Shown here one piece after another: positions 20,100-30,757 of a DNA stretch of 64,000 nt (positions within the stretch are counted from its first letter, which is position 1; each line of letters begins with the position of its first letter). The position numbers were made by a program, and so were the translations under genes. The notes beneath the pieces were generated by a model, which was not told where the DNA came from, did no database searches, and saw only the letters and a program-made list of their open reading frames with translations. Source of the stretch: Cycas panzhihuaensis (lineage: Eukaryota > Cycadophyta); NCBI GenBank assembly GCA_023213395.1, contig CM041465.1, forward strand, positions 50,475,741 to 50,539,740. Direction: 5' to 3'.

Positions 20100-20790
20100 C
20101 ATTTTCTCCATCTATTTTTTTATTGCCAAGATTTTGGATTGGGTAAACATATGGATTAGAGATGAGTCGTAACCATAGAGTGCCTTGAAGGGTGTCATCT
20201 GTGTTACAGTGTGATATATGGTGTTATACTGCCATTTTTCCAAATGTAACCATTTGTGCTAATGTGTTTATTTGTCTGAAGTGAGGCACCTAAACTAGCG
20301 CTCCAAACATTTTTTCATGACTTTTGTTTGACCATTTGTCTAATGATGGGACACTGTACTCATGGTTAGTTTGGTCTTAACTAGGCTAAATGTTTCGTTC
20401 CAAAAATTGCTTGTGAATTTAGGATTTTGATCACTCCCAATGGCCTTGGGGAATGCATGTAGCTGATGAATTTCTTTATCTATAATCGGTTGGTATTGAA
20501 TGCCAATTGTATCCTTTTAAGGTGCACATACTTTGTAAGTCTATTTATGGCCAATATTGCATTCTTGCCTTCTGAGTTTGGCAAGCTTGTGATGAAGTCC
20601 ATGAATATCTCTTCCCATCTTTTTTCTAGAATGTGTAATAGTTGGAAGAGACTTGGGAACTGAATTGTCTTGAGCTTGTTCCTCTAGCAAGTATCACATT
20701 CTGTCATAGATTGATGAACAATCTTCTTCAGCCCCTTTCAGAAAAAAAATTGTTTGGCATTTCGATTTGTTTTGCCTACCCTACATGACC
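20100..20790 (-). pseudogene. gypsy-3 integrase
   Basis: Near 20500-20610 the minus strand gives MDFITSLPNSEGKNAILAIN then RLTKYVHL. Near 20400-20460 it gives HAFPKAIGSDQNPKFTSNFW. These are the two catalytic-Asp blocks, with D-Q in place of D-R. The HHCC end lies around 20640-20790 (CDTC-type spacing partly visible). Stops and shifts separate the blocks. Confidence 0.83.
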
Positions 20791-21059
20791 AACGATGGGA
20801 GTGGAGTGGCATTCTTAGATAATTATGTTTTTAAATGTTGAGTTTGGTCTTAAGTAGATTTGATTTTTGTACCGGGGGGCTTTGTTCTTCCATTTGAAGC
20901 TCTCATCTTGTGTTGGCATGTTGCCTTGTAATTGTCATATAATCTCTTGCATCTAGGGGTTCCCTGTACATTCTTATTGTACTTTGGTGATCCAAGTGAG
21001 AGCTACTACTAACATGGTACATACAAATGTGGCCCCACCTTTCCTTTATAAGCCATCTG

Positions 21060-21470
21060 CAACTACATTCTCTTTGTTCCTTTTCTAAATTACTTTAAAA
21101 TCAAAGGCCTACTGTTTACCTACCCATCTATGTTGTTCCTCTGACAACGTTGGTTGTTTTAGAAAATATTTAAGACTCATGATTTATTTTACTTGGAATT
21201 TATTGCCAATTAAATATTGTTGCTATTTTGAAATCATGTGGATAATGGCTAACTTTTCTTTTTTATATGTGGCAGGATTTCTCTTTTCCTTTGACTTTCC
21301 AATTCTTATAAGCAACGAGTCAATCATTTTGCATTAATACAACCCTTAATCCTTCTCTCGATACATTGCATTCCAATACAAAAGGCTATTCGAAGCTTGG
21401 CATTGTGCGAATTAATGGAGTGGTTATTATTTTCTTGAATGATTTATTTGCCCTTTCCCATTTCAATGCA
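21060..21470 (-). pseudogene. gypsy-3 RNase H remnant
   Basis: The minus strand retains ECNASREGLRVVLMQ near 21330-21380 (family: CDAS..G.G.VL.Q) and a decayed LYATKK-type stretch near 21240-21270. The tail near 21150-21190 matches the SLKYFL block. Many stops. Confidence 0.75.
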
Positions 21471-21519
21471 TCTTTCTTGGTCAAGTCTAATAGAGGAGTG
21501 GTTGTACAATCATATCCCT

Positions 21520-22158
21520 TCATAAATCTCTTGTAGAATCTAGTTGCTCCCAAAACGTCCTTAAACTTTGGATATAGTAGCCAAAGTAGGCTAGTTTAAC
21601 ATTTCTTGGATTTTCTTTAGGTCCACCTTGACCCTTTCCTTTGAGATGATGTGGCCTAAGCATTCTACCTCTTGTCTCCCAAAAGTGCACTTAACTTCAT
21701 TTGTAAAGATAGCATTGTCTTAAAGAGTTTGCAGTACTTGCTTGACGTGCTATAAGCATTCTTTCCAATTTTTATTATAAATCAAGATATCATTAAATAA
21801 AATTAATACAAATTTTTGAAGATATAAGTTGAGTACCTTGCTCATGGTAGTTCAAAAAGTAGTTGGCACATTTGTCAACTCAAAAGGCCAAACCTTGAAC
21901 TCATAATGTTCATTGTGAATGTGAAAGGCCATTTTTACCATGTCTTGTACCTTTACTCAGATTTGATAGTACCTTGATTTGAAGTAGATCTCAGTGAAGA
22001 ACTGAGCTCCATGTAACTTGTCTAAGAAATTGTTGATATGTGGAATCGAAAAGCGATTTTTAATGGTTGCTTTATTCAATGGTCTATAGTCGACACATAT
22101 TCTATATGACTTATCCTTTTTGGATACGAAGATGACTGGTGTTGCAAAAGGGCTTTTC
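21520..22158 (-). pseudogene. gypsy-3 reverse transcriptase remnant
   Basis: Reading down from 22158: SPFATPVIFVSKKDKSYRIC, VDYRPLNKATIKNRFSIPHI, NNFLDKLHGAQFFTEIYF, HYEFKVWPFELTNVP, KFVLILFNDILIYNKNW near 21790, then ECLGHIIS. The catalytic box is FNDI where the family has FDDI, so the first catalytic Asp is Asn. The frame is broken by a few stops. The right end is cut at the head-to-head junction with gypsy-4. Confidence 0.87.
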
Positions 22159-22655
22159 TAGGTACAGTTGCTTCTTAACAAAAATTGATTTAAGTTTGGG
22201 ATATTATCAAGTTTGGGTAACAGCACAAGACATGGTTAAACAACTTTCTGCACTCATGAAGGACACTATGAGTTCAAAGTTATGCTTTTTGGATTAACAA
22301 ATCCATTAACTTCTTTTTCAAGCTATTATGGACAAGGTGCTCCATTTATATCTACAAAATTTTGTGTTAGTTCTCCTTGATAATATCTTGATCCATAACA
22401 AGAGTTGGGAATAACACCCACAACATATCAAGCAAGTATGTAGACCTTCCAAGATAATGTTGTTTTTACCAATAAAGACAAATGCACTTTTGACAGACAG
22501 GAGGTGGAATATCTAGGCCACATCATTTCAAGGGAAGGGTCAAAATGAATCCAAGAAAAATTCAAATAATACTACATCAGGCATTCATTAAAGGATTTCT
22601 AGGGGCGACAGGGCTTCTATAGGAGGTTTATCAAGGGATATGGTTGTGCAATTAC
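22159..22655 (+). pseudogene. gypsy-4 reverse transcriptase fragment
   Basis: The plus strand reads SCFLTKIDLSLGYYQVWV, AQDMVKTTF.THEGHYEFKV, MLFGLTNPL, FFQAIMDKVLHLYLQNFVLV, LLDNILIHNKSWE, then VEYLGHIIS and GFLGATG...FIKGYGCAITPL (thumb). The catalytic box has D-N where the family has D-D, so the second Asp is lost. Frames alternate through several shifts. It lacks the fingers, which end at the junction near 22159. Confidence 0.83.
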
Positions 22656-23126
22656 TCCCCTCTCGGAAGTAGATGGTCAAATAGGAATGGTGAATAAATG
22701 TTTGGAAGGATACCTTCGGTGCTTTATATCAAATAAATAGTCACACTAACACAAGTGGTTACATTTGGCAAGATTGTGTTATAACACCATATATCACATA
22801 ACAACTCAGATGACACTATTCAAAGTGCTTTATGGTTACAACCCACCATCTTTAATGCATATAATTACTTAGTCCAAGGTCTCGACAGTAAAAGTGTAGA
22901 TGGAAAAAATGGAAGACATCCTTCAATGTCTCAAGTATAATCTAAATATTGCAATGAATAGAATGAAGTAACAATAGGATCTACATTGTTTAGAAAGATA
23001 GTTGGCAGTGCGTGATCGCATTGTTTTTAAGACTATAGCCCTATAAACAAGCCACTATAAGGAAATTTGAGAAATAGAAGCTCTAACTTAAGTTCTATGG
23101 ACCATTTCAAGTATAAAGGAAGATTA
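22656..23126 (+). pseudogene. gypsy-4 integrase fragment fused behind RT
   Basis: VDGQIGMVNKCLEGYLRCF matches the third catalytic block of gypsy integrase (DGQTE.VN..L..YLR), followed near 22780-22860 by CYNTIYHITTQMTLFKVLYG and NPPSL. A C-terminal QNRMKQQ-like stretch ends with FYGPFQV-type residues near 23090-23110. It directly follows the RT thumb, so about 1 kb (RNase H and the integrase N-terminus) is missing. It is cut at 23126 by the LARD LTR. Confidence 0.82.
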
Positions 23127-23596
23127 TGTTGGAATGTGGTGTTATTCACATGGTTAATGTTTATTGTTCTCCTACATTATAATATTGGTCTAGGTGCCAA
23201 TGTACAATTGTTAATGGTAACCTCCTAGTGGAAGGTGTAAAGGCTTTGTAATATGATAGGCTTATCATGAGGTGGATTGTTTTATAAATATATACTTGAG
23301 AGTGGGAGGAGTAACTTTATTATGCGATTAATGGAGTGGAGTTAGCCTCCAACCTTCTGCCATGGCTTTTTTTTAGTTTGGGTTTTCCATGTTTGTATCT
23401 GGTGTCTCGTGATGATGTTTATGCATGTTCTTATATTTATCTTGATTTGCATAATGTTTGTGTATATATTCTTATGATGATATATTTTAATCTTTAACAT
23501 GGCATAGCAATGTTGTTGTGAATTGTGGACCTGTGATTGGCTAGTGTATTTAATAGGTGGTATGAGAACATGTTATCTTTGTACCATGATTTAACA
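23127..23596 (+). repeat. LARD-like element 5' LTR
   Basis: Starts TGTTGGAATGTGGTGTTATT and ends ACCATGATTTAACA. TATAAATATATAC near 23284 looks like a TATA box. Confidence 0.92.
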
Positions 23597-23598
23597 TA

Positions 23599-23611
23599 TG
23601 GTATTAGAGTC
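23599..23611 (+). other. LARD-like element primer binding site
   Basis: TGGTATTAGAGTC, two bases after the LTR, matches the initiator Met-tRNA site with two changes. Confidence 0.85.
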
Positions 23612-25407
23612 AATGGTTGAAGTTTCAGATGTGGAGAACCTATTTGAGACAGATTGTTAGCTGTGTTGATTTAGAGCTTGCATATGCAAGTTTGTCACAT
23701 GAAGTTCTGTTGCAGATTACATGTGCATGTTGGTGCTATTGATGTTGTGTAGAAGATGAGAGAGTCAATATTGAGCCAGTGTTTGGATGACAGAGTCAGT
23801 ATGAGTTTGTACAAGGACCTTGCTGAAGAGGGTTTGATGAACTAAGGTTTTGCCAGAGGTTATGCCTGTGAGATATGACTAGATTGCGGCATGTTGAAGC
23901 CACATACAAGCTATTGAAAGCCACAAGAAGATGAGTACTGTAAGAATTGCATGGTATGATATTTATTTGTTATTTGTGGACATTTGTCAGCATGTTGTGT
24001 GCATAGTTTTCCTAATTATGTAGGAGGGATCTATTGCACGTGAAATACGATTTGCTAGTTATTGAAGGGTGGAGCAATTGGAGAAGACGGAAATGTCATT
24101 CCTATTTAACTGTTGTTGTCGACATGAAGAGGTTCTAGGGGAGTCCATTGAATATGATGAACATGAACTGGTTGAGATTAGGTTTGCAAGAAAAACACCC
24201 TACAAATGTGGTCGAGGCTTTGTGAGACTAATCACCTTAGTAGACCTTAGGTTTAGCAGCATGTCAATTGATAATTGGTAATATCTCTCTTACCCAGATG
24301 GAATTTTTTGTTCACTGGTTTGTGAATTTTATTCTAGTAGTGTTTGCTGTTGAGAGATGGCTGCTTAGAGTGGTACGTAATTCATCATATTGTGATAGTT
24401 GTAGCAGGATGATATAGTGAGCTAGTACTAAGTGATGTGAAGTAGGCAAAAAGTGGCTTGGTGACACCCTTCATATGTTTGACTGTAAGATGAGGTTATG
24501 TTGGCACAAATAGTTGCTGTTGTGATATTTTTTGATGTAGATAAGAGGACAGGTGTATGGCTGGATGCATGTGAGAGACATGCATGATATCATGTATTAC
24601 ATGATGAAAGTATGGTAGTTGTGATTTTATGGCATGATGATTAAATGTGGGGAATATTGATGACATAATGTGATCTATGTTGTGAATACAGAGCCATGTT
24701 TTATTAGTCTATTGATGTATTTTTTGGTAGGCATATTTATTTTGATTGATGATTAATGTAAGCTTGCATGGCGGCGCAATGTTGACATGTTGATTTGGGG
24801 TTGTAACGAGATGTGAATTATGTCTTTTCATGATGTTTTCTGAGCTTGCTTGTGAAGCTATTTGGATAAACGAGAGAGAATGGTGAAATCCATTTGAGAA
24901 AATGGACATCATCACGTGTATACATCAAATTTCTATTTTGTTCCATTTCAGGCCTGTTTCATCGTATTTCTAATCTGTTTTGACCTTATTTTGAACTAAA
25001 TCCTCATTGTTCGGTCGTTTTGCATGTGATACCACCGTGCAAATGAGACGTTGTTATGGTTAGCTCACCAGTGTGTTGAACAACAAGTTGTCATCGTGAA
25101 AGCCATCGTTGGGGAGCCCATTTGGTCTTGTTTGTCCTTTGATTGACATCGTTCGTTTGAGACTCTAGTTGGAATTAATGAAACTGAGCGGAATCCTGCA
25201 TGAAGTTGATGAAACCCTAGCTGCGAGGAGGGTGTGTGATTCGTAACTATTGGTGACTGCTCACAATGGTGGAGGATATAATTATGGCTGATGTGGAAAC
25301 CCTTTACGTGATGGTACTGCCTGCAAATGGAGTTGGAGTGATAGTTGTATGGAGAAAAATAAATGCAATTGAGATCCCTATGTAGAGTGGGATAACTCGC
25401 CCTAGAG
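23612..25407 (+). other. LARD-like element interior, left part without recognised coding
   Basis: About 1.8 kb. A plus frame at 24069-24281 (70 codons, including NCCCRHEEVLGE) and shorter minus frames show no family signature. Base composition is not obviously different from that of the flanking relics. No gag or pol blocks were found in the frames examined. Confidence 0.6.
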
Positions 25408-25869
25408 ATGGGAAAGAATGGAGAGCCTTGTTGTAGAGGAGATGCCTCTGTTGACTTATTGCTATTGCATGAAGAGATATATGCTTGTTTTTGTGAGGAA
25501 GCCGCCATGGTTAGCAACGAGACACCTCTCCATGTGGCAAGAGTATGCAAAAAGGAAGAGGCACCCACAATCAATGGAGACTGTGTAGTAGACGCTTGCC
25601 TGTTCATAGGTGATGGAGAGGGTCGATTATTTATAGGGTCTACGTGGAGGCGCCCAAGATCAAAGACAAGCCGCCCGAGCTATCGTATGAAGAACCTGCA
25701 TGTACAAGAGAGGCTCGGAGCCTCTCCATTGAAGGAGACCAGCCGTGTGGTAGCTTGTGGCATAGTGCTTTCCAAAGGAGATGAAGCTCCAACCTTGAGG
25801 GTTATAGAGCTGTCTTGTAAGGAAGCTACACCTAGTTCTACGCAGACAGTCGTGGATGCAATAGTATGA
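25408..25869 (+). CDS. Open reading frame of unknown function inside the LARD-like element
   Basis: A Met-to-stop frame of 153 codons on the element's sense strand, the longest in its 4-kb interior. It begins MGKNGEPCCRGDASVDLLLL and is rich in Cys, Glu and Arg. I see no signal peptide, membrane span, zinc knuckle or retroviral motif. Nothing clearly marks a promoter or splice site. A long minus frame (25607-25065) overlaps its start, so chance openness is possible. It could be a captured host fragment, a relic of an unrecognised element gene, or non-coding. I do not recognise it. Confidence 0.25.
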   Translation: MGKNGEPCCRGDASVDLLLLHEEIYACFCEEAAMVSNETPLHVARVCKKEEAPTINGDCVVDACLFIGDGEGRLFIGSTWRRPRSKTSRPSYRMKNLHVQERLGASPLKETSRVVACGIVLSKGDEAPTLRVIELSCKEATPSSTQTVVDAIV

Positions 25870-27559
25870 AGACTGCAGCCTTATGAAAGTGAAATAGATG
25901 TGCATGAATTTTGTAGACCACACAAAAAGATGGAAGATGCCCAAAAGGATGGAGATCAACCATAGAGCGTGAAGGAACTGCCAAAGATGAGACACCCAAT
26001 AGTCGCCTGTGTGGAGTAAATTGATCTGCCTATGTAGATAAGGAGATGCCCAAATGAGATGATGGCCACCCATGATTGATGCAAAGGTTTGATCAATGAT
26101 TATGTATGGGTTTAATAGTTGTCCCTTTGCTTGGATTCGTTTGTTCGAAGGTGGCAAAAATTCGATCATATATTAAAAAGTTTTGCAATGGTGTAATCAA
26201 ATTTAATTGGATTTGATATTTATTTGAAGTACACAAAGCCCCCTATGATAGCAATTGGAGCTCACATGCATTGATTGATGCGGCTAGAAACTCTAGTGAA
26301 AGGGGGCTAATTGATTTTGTTAACCAATGCTCATTTTTGAATAGCATGTTGTTACTCTTTTGACTGTAGCTTTTCACTAGGATGTCGAATTGAGGTGCCA
26401 TCAATTGCATTGGAAAGAGCACTTCGAGACAGTCAAAATGAGTGGTCGCAAGGCATGTTTTAGAAATTGCATAGTACAGATTTTCATTGGTGAGGTTCGT
26501 CAAAGTGGTTTTGACAGATGGAAAAAAAATGCAATTTTTGAGTATTTTGAGAATTGGCCTAGCATGTTTTATGATTTTAAAGGCTTATTAAGGCATGTAA
26601 TGACATAAATGATTGCTTGTTGGAAAATGAAGACAAGTTTTCATTGAAATTGTGCACATTAAGGCTCATTAATGACATCTTAAAGCTCATTTTTAATGTG
26701 GCTTAAGAGGGATGCTAGAAACTCCCTTGGATATGCTTGAGATTTGGGGTAGTGATATGAGACACTCGTCAAATAGCATTTGTGTTGCACACATGGTTTG
26801 TTTCATCACCTGGTTGATGTTAAAGGGATCTGGTACTTGGTGACACTTGGATGAAGTGTTGGTTTATTTCACTTGATATGAGACGGTGTAGTTTCATATG
26901 GTTATGCAACATGTACCAAATTATTGATAGAGAGGCAGTACTTGGAGACCACACATATGTTTGTGCAAGGTCGCCAATAGAGGCAACACATGCATGAGTG
27001 TAGATTCGTCGATAAAGGCAACACATACTAGAAAAAGTGGAAGTGTTGGTTGTAGATTTGCAGGTGGAGGATATGGAGTTGTTCAGACCTATTCGTTTGT
27101 CACATGGTTATGCTCGGTGAACCATTCTTGCATGCTTGTTCCATGGTATAGTGGATGGGGTTGAGGGCCTTCTAGCTAGGTTTGTCGACATGGGGTGTAG
27201 GAGAGCTAGAAGCAAGCATAATAGGAGTAGGAGAAAGCTACATGGGTTGATGGACCATGTACAGAGAAGGCCATTCCATCGAACTAGCTAGTGCATTGAC
27301 TTGCATTTAATCTTGAAGCAGTTTGTGAGATGGTTAAGGAGAAGATTTTATATGGCATGACATTGTGAGTCATGGTTGTAGGTGGCTGATCGGTTTCATG
27401 ACCAGTTGATTTTATGATAAGCTGATGCCTTATAATGATAGGTCACACTTGAAGGAGGCAATTATGTTTTTTAGCTTACAGGTGATGCAAGTTCCAACAT
27501 AGATGCAGAGTCTGGACTTGAAGACTTGCGGATTATACACATTAATCTACGGGGGAGAT
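25870..27559 (+). other. LARD-like element interior, right part
   Basis: About 1.7 kb with no recognised coding sequence. A short imprecise duplication, AGAGGCAACACATGC and AAAGGCAACACATAC, lies at about 26980-27030. The stretch ends with the polypurine tract CGGGGGAGAT at 27550-27559. Confidence 0.55.
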
Positions 27560-28047
27560 TGTTGGAATGTGGTGTTATTCACATGGTTAATGTTTAATGT
27601 TCTTCTACATTATAATATTGGTCAAAGTGACAAATGCACAATTATTAATGGTAACCTCCTGTTGGAGGCTGTAAAGGCTTTGTAATGTGATAGGCTCATC
27701 ACGAGGTGAATTGTCTTATAAATATGTATACACACACTTAAGAAACTTGAGAGTGGGAGGAGTAATTTTATTGTGCAATTAATAGAGTGGAGCTAGCTTC
27801 CAACCTTCTCCCATGGTTTTTCTAAGGTTTGGGTTTTCCATGTTTATAATTGGTGTCTTGTGGTGATGTTTATGCGTGTTTTTATATTTATCTTGATTTG
27901 GATAATGTTTGTGTATATATCCTTATGATGATATATGTTAATATTTAATATGGCATGGCAATGTTGTTGTGTATCCTAGACCTATGATTGGCTAGTGTGT
28001 CTAACAGGTGGTATGAGAACATGTTGTCCTTGTACCATGATTTAACA
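27560..28047 (+). repeat. LARD-like element 3' LTR
   Basis: Matches 23127-23596 throughout with scattered substitutions, plus an 18-bp insertion around TACACACACTTAAGAAAC near 27730. It ends ACCATGATTTAACA. Confidence 0.92.
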
Positions 28048-28345
28048 TATTAGTAGAGTGGCCTAATAACTCAATCTACTAAATGATATTATGCATAATG
28101 TCTTCTATGTATCCTATTTGAAAAAGAAGATTAAAGATAAAATCACTCCCTTGACTTCTCTGCTAGAGTTAGACAAAGAAGGGCTATTCATTATGCAACC
28201 CGAGGGTGTCATTAATAGTAGGACAAAGCAGTTGTGAAATGGCCAAATCAAGGAGTACCTAGTGAAAAGGAAGGATATGGATCTTGAAGACGCAACCGGG
28301 GAAGTTGAAGTTTGATACTAGTAGAATCTGGAAGTTTTGATGCTT
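28048..28345 (+). pseudogene. gypsy-4 integrase tail and chromodomain
   Basis: The plus strand gives HNVFYVSYLKKKIKDKITPL (family: VFHVS.LK), then QPEGVINSRTKQL and IKEYLVKRKDMDLEDATGE, a degraded chromodomain where the usual W of KWK and TWE is lost. It continues gypsy-4 after the LARD insertion. Stops lie between the blocks. Confidence 0.85.
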
Positions 28346-28371
28346 TGAGGGTAAAGCATCTTTCAGTGTTA

Positions 28372-28600
28372 TGAATTGACATACCCGATTGGTCATGCTT
28401 ATATGCTAGAGATAGTTATTGGTCAACAAATTCAAAATATCTGAAGATATGTTGATAATTAATATTGAATGATAAAATAAAGTTACATTTGTCAGGCATA
28501 TATGTCAATAAATATTGAGGGTTGACTTATGAGATAAATAGTCACATCCTTCTATAGATAACTATTAATGTGTAATTACCTATTAATTAGGCTCACTACA
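28372..28600 (-). repeat. Element A 3' LTR
   Basis: 229 bp, plus strand TGAATTGACATACCCG to GGCTCACTACA. Matches 59681-59907, for example ATGTTGATAATTAATATTGA against ATGTTGGTAATTAACATTAA, and shares TAATTACCTATTAATTAGGC. Confidence 0.75.
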
Positions 28601-29100
28601 AGCTCTCCCCTCTTGGAGGGATTAATCTATGAAGGCTACTTGAATGGAATAGACCTTGTGCAAGCAACATGATGTTGTATATATTTGCTAAATTCACATG
28701 TGAACTTAAATTGTAAAAGGAGTATTCAACATGTAATTCAAGAGATGCTTTTCCTGGTCATTGGTCAATTGTTTATTGAACCATGGTGTTATTGACCATT
28801 GTCTTTAGGTTTGATGCAGCCTCTGGATTTGTGAGAGTGTCAATGTATGTTCACCTTCTTTTTGGATTGCTGTTAAGATTTCCCAGGTAATCTTCCACCC
28901 AAAATTATGATTAGATAATTTGAAAGAGTTGATATGAAATGATATTTGAATCATTAAGAAGGGAGTTAACTGATAATAATTAGGTATACATGCTTTGATT
29001 TTTTGAGACTTTTGTCAATTTCCTTCTTACTCTGAATATAAAATGTAGAGACGCCCAATGAAATTCCTTCAACTTTGAGAGAGATAAAAGGGGTGGTTAC
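28601..29100 (-). other. Element A 3' non-coding region
   Basis: A polypurine-like tract on the minus strand at 28601-28620, then about 480 bp without recognised genes. Confidence 0.5.
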
Positions 29101-30304
29101 AATGATTTTGGAAATAAAGTGTCTTGGAAATATAGCTGTTGGGAAATCCTAAGGAGATAAAGGTATAATATCTTTCTCAAGTGACTGTTTATCTATGTCT
29201 CTATGTTTGTTTGATTGTTTTAGTCCTATATCGTAGTCTTCAAAACCTGATTCCCCAATATTCGTAAGCATACTATGTTTAAAACCATGTTTTTTATTGC
29301 TAGTGCCAAAAGTTGGCTCTTCACTAGATTGTCTGTTTTGAAAAGGAAGGATTTGACTAGGTATTTGTGTATCAGGTCCTTATTTGCTATTAATATTTTG
29401 TGGACTTCAGTAGTGTTCTTAGAATCAACATGGAGAATAGGACTAGAAATATGACTAAATTGCTTTTGAATTCTTTCGTTATCTTCTTCTACACACGAGG
29501 GCTATTTTTTTTTCAACCTTCCAATTATTATCCATATCTACATGTGAAGATGGTTGACTAGGCTTATACCCATATTGTCTTCTATCAGTTAGACATTTAG
29601 TGAATATGGGAGATGCAGTCCTCTTTTTTTGGGTTATCTTGCTTCCAACAACTGGCTTGTTCTTATTAGTATTTAATTCCTTTGTATGGGTATTTGTAAC
29701 TTGATTTTCTATTATTGCAAGAATTTGATTGCCTTGGTCTTGTGAAAATTTCCATAGTTTGTGATTACATTCTTGGTTATCTATCACATCCATATTATTT
29801 TCTTCTCTTTGCTACCTTTTTTTAGTGAGATTTTTTGATGTGTCTTGTTGAGTGTTTGTTAATTCTTGTTTCCTTTGTAACTACTCTTGTTCTGTTTTGG
29901 CTAATGCCAACAAGAGTGCTTCATTGAGGCCTATCAACTTCAGAGAAGACTCTAGTTTTTCTTGATACCTGAATGCATCTTCATTTTCATCTTCAATTGA
30001 CATTACTAAAGTCTTCTTTAGGATTTTCTTCAGTATCTATTATTTGTTGAGCCTATATTTTGGTTAAAATAATGGTGTCATTTTCATTTCTAAATTGATT
30101 ATTAAATGTTGTTGAAAATAGTTTTCAAGTTATTGTAGTATGACGCTTGTTTTTTTGCACTTTTGACCACTTTTTCCACTAGTTGAATGCCATTTTGTAC
30201 ATATGCAAAACAACATATAATACTTCTTCTTGATCATCTATAATGTTTTGAAGCATGATTTTTTTTTTTAAATTTTGCAACCATTTGATAGCTGATCCAT
30301 TTTG
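29100..30304 (-). pseudogene. Element A unrecognised coding remnant (C-terminal part)
   Basis: Several minus frames chain into a hydrophilic protein. About 29970-30005: SIEDENEDAFRYQEKLESSL. About 29910-29965: GLNEALLLALAKTEQEQL. Then an open frame at 29793-29479 (MDVIDNQECNHKLWKFSQDQ..), rich in Asn, Gln, Lys. The DEN-DE..F..LESSL and LN-ALLLAL-K blocks recur in element D at 40669-40810, so this was a protein, not chance. I do not recognise the family; it resembles no copia or gypsy domain I know. It is cut at 30304 by element B. Confidence 0.5.
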
Positions 30305-30757
30305 TGAAAAAACACTGAACATACATCGACATGATCTTAGTCATGCACAAAAAGCATTCAAAGAATAATATTCATGTATTTATGTGGGAAACCCTTATGA
30401 GAGAAAACCCATAGTCAAACTCACTATAGTTTTATTATATTAAAACATAGCTTGGTCTCGTAATTTGTTATGATCACTCAACCTTGGTGGGCAGGACCGT
30501 GAGGGCCTGATGCGCCTTGGTACACTCATACAATATAATTTGCATTTGTTGATATTTGCTTGACATTCAATAACTTATATGGGGTTCATATGTATAATAC
30601 CTTAAGAGGTACGTCCAACCAATGGTCACGACTCTTTGTAGTGTCATGTGACTTTTTGTTGTGTCTTGTGACTCTTCATTCTGTCTCTTCGCATCTCTTG
30701 GTTAAACCACGAGTCATTAAGCTGACATGAGGTTAGCCTTAATTGAGTTTGCTAACA
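30305..30757 (-). repeat. Element B 3' LTR
   Basis: 453 bp, plus strand TGAAAAAACACTGAAC to GAGTTTGCTAACA. Aligns end to end with 57744-58183; shared blocks include GGGAAACCCTTATGAGAGAA and TTAGCCTTAATTGAGTTTGC. Confidence 0.88.

Larger units (their letters stand above)
19426..22158 (-). mobile_element. gypsy-3, chromovirus pol remnant
   Basis: Minus-strand pol without LTRs, order right to left RT, RNase H, integrase, chromodomain. It is a different family from gypsy-1/2 (IREYLVKWKNMDVKG chromodomain) and the same family as gypsy-4. It begins next to the gypsy-2 LTR and ends at 22158, where a plus-strand copy of RT starts. No LTR or primer site was found for it. Confidence 0.85.
23127..28047 (+). 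mobile_element. LARD-like non-autonomous LTR element inserted in gypsy-4
   Basis: LTRs of 470 bp (23127-23596) and 488 bp (27560-28047), both TG...CA, same orientation. Primer site TGGTATTAGAGTC starts 3 bp inside the left LTR; polypurine tract CGGGGGAGA lies just before the right one. The flanking pentamers GATTA and TATTA differ at one base. Gypsy-4 integrase continues on both sides. The 3.96-kb interior has no recognisable gag, protease, RT or integrase on either strand, which fits a large retrotransposon derivative. Strand is set by primer site and polypurine tract. Confidence 0.9.
22159..28371 (+). mobile_element. gypsy-4, internally deleted chromovirus remnant carrying the LARD-like element
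   Basis: Plus-strand pieces in collinear order: RT (22159-22655), integrase from mid-core on (22656-23126), the LARD insertion, then the integrase tail and chromodomain (28048-28345). RNase H and the first half of integrase are absent between RT and integrase. It is the same family as gypsy-3 in the opposite orientation. No LTRs were found. Confidence 0.82.

Noticed and set aside
26961-27164. Small repeat AGAGGCAACACATGC / AAAGGCAACACATAC as a possible regulatory array
   Set aside because: Only two imperfect copies; no spacing or palindrome supports a binding site.
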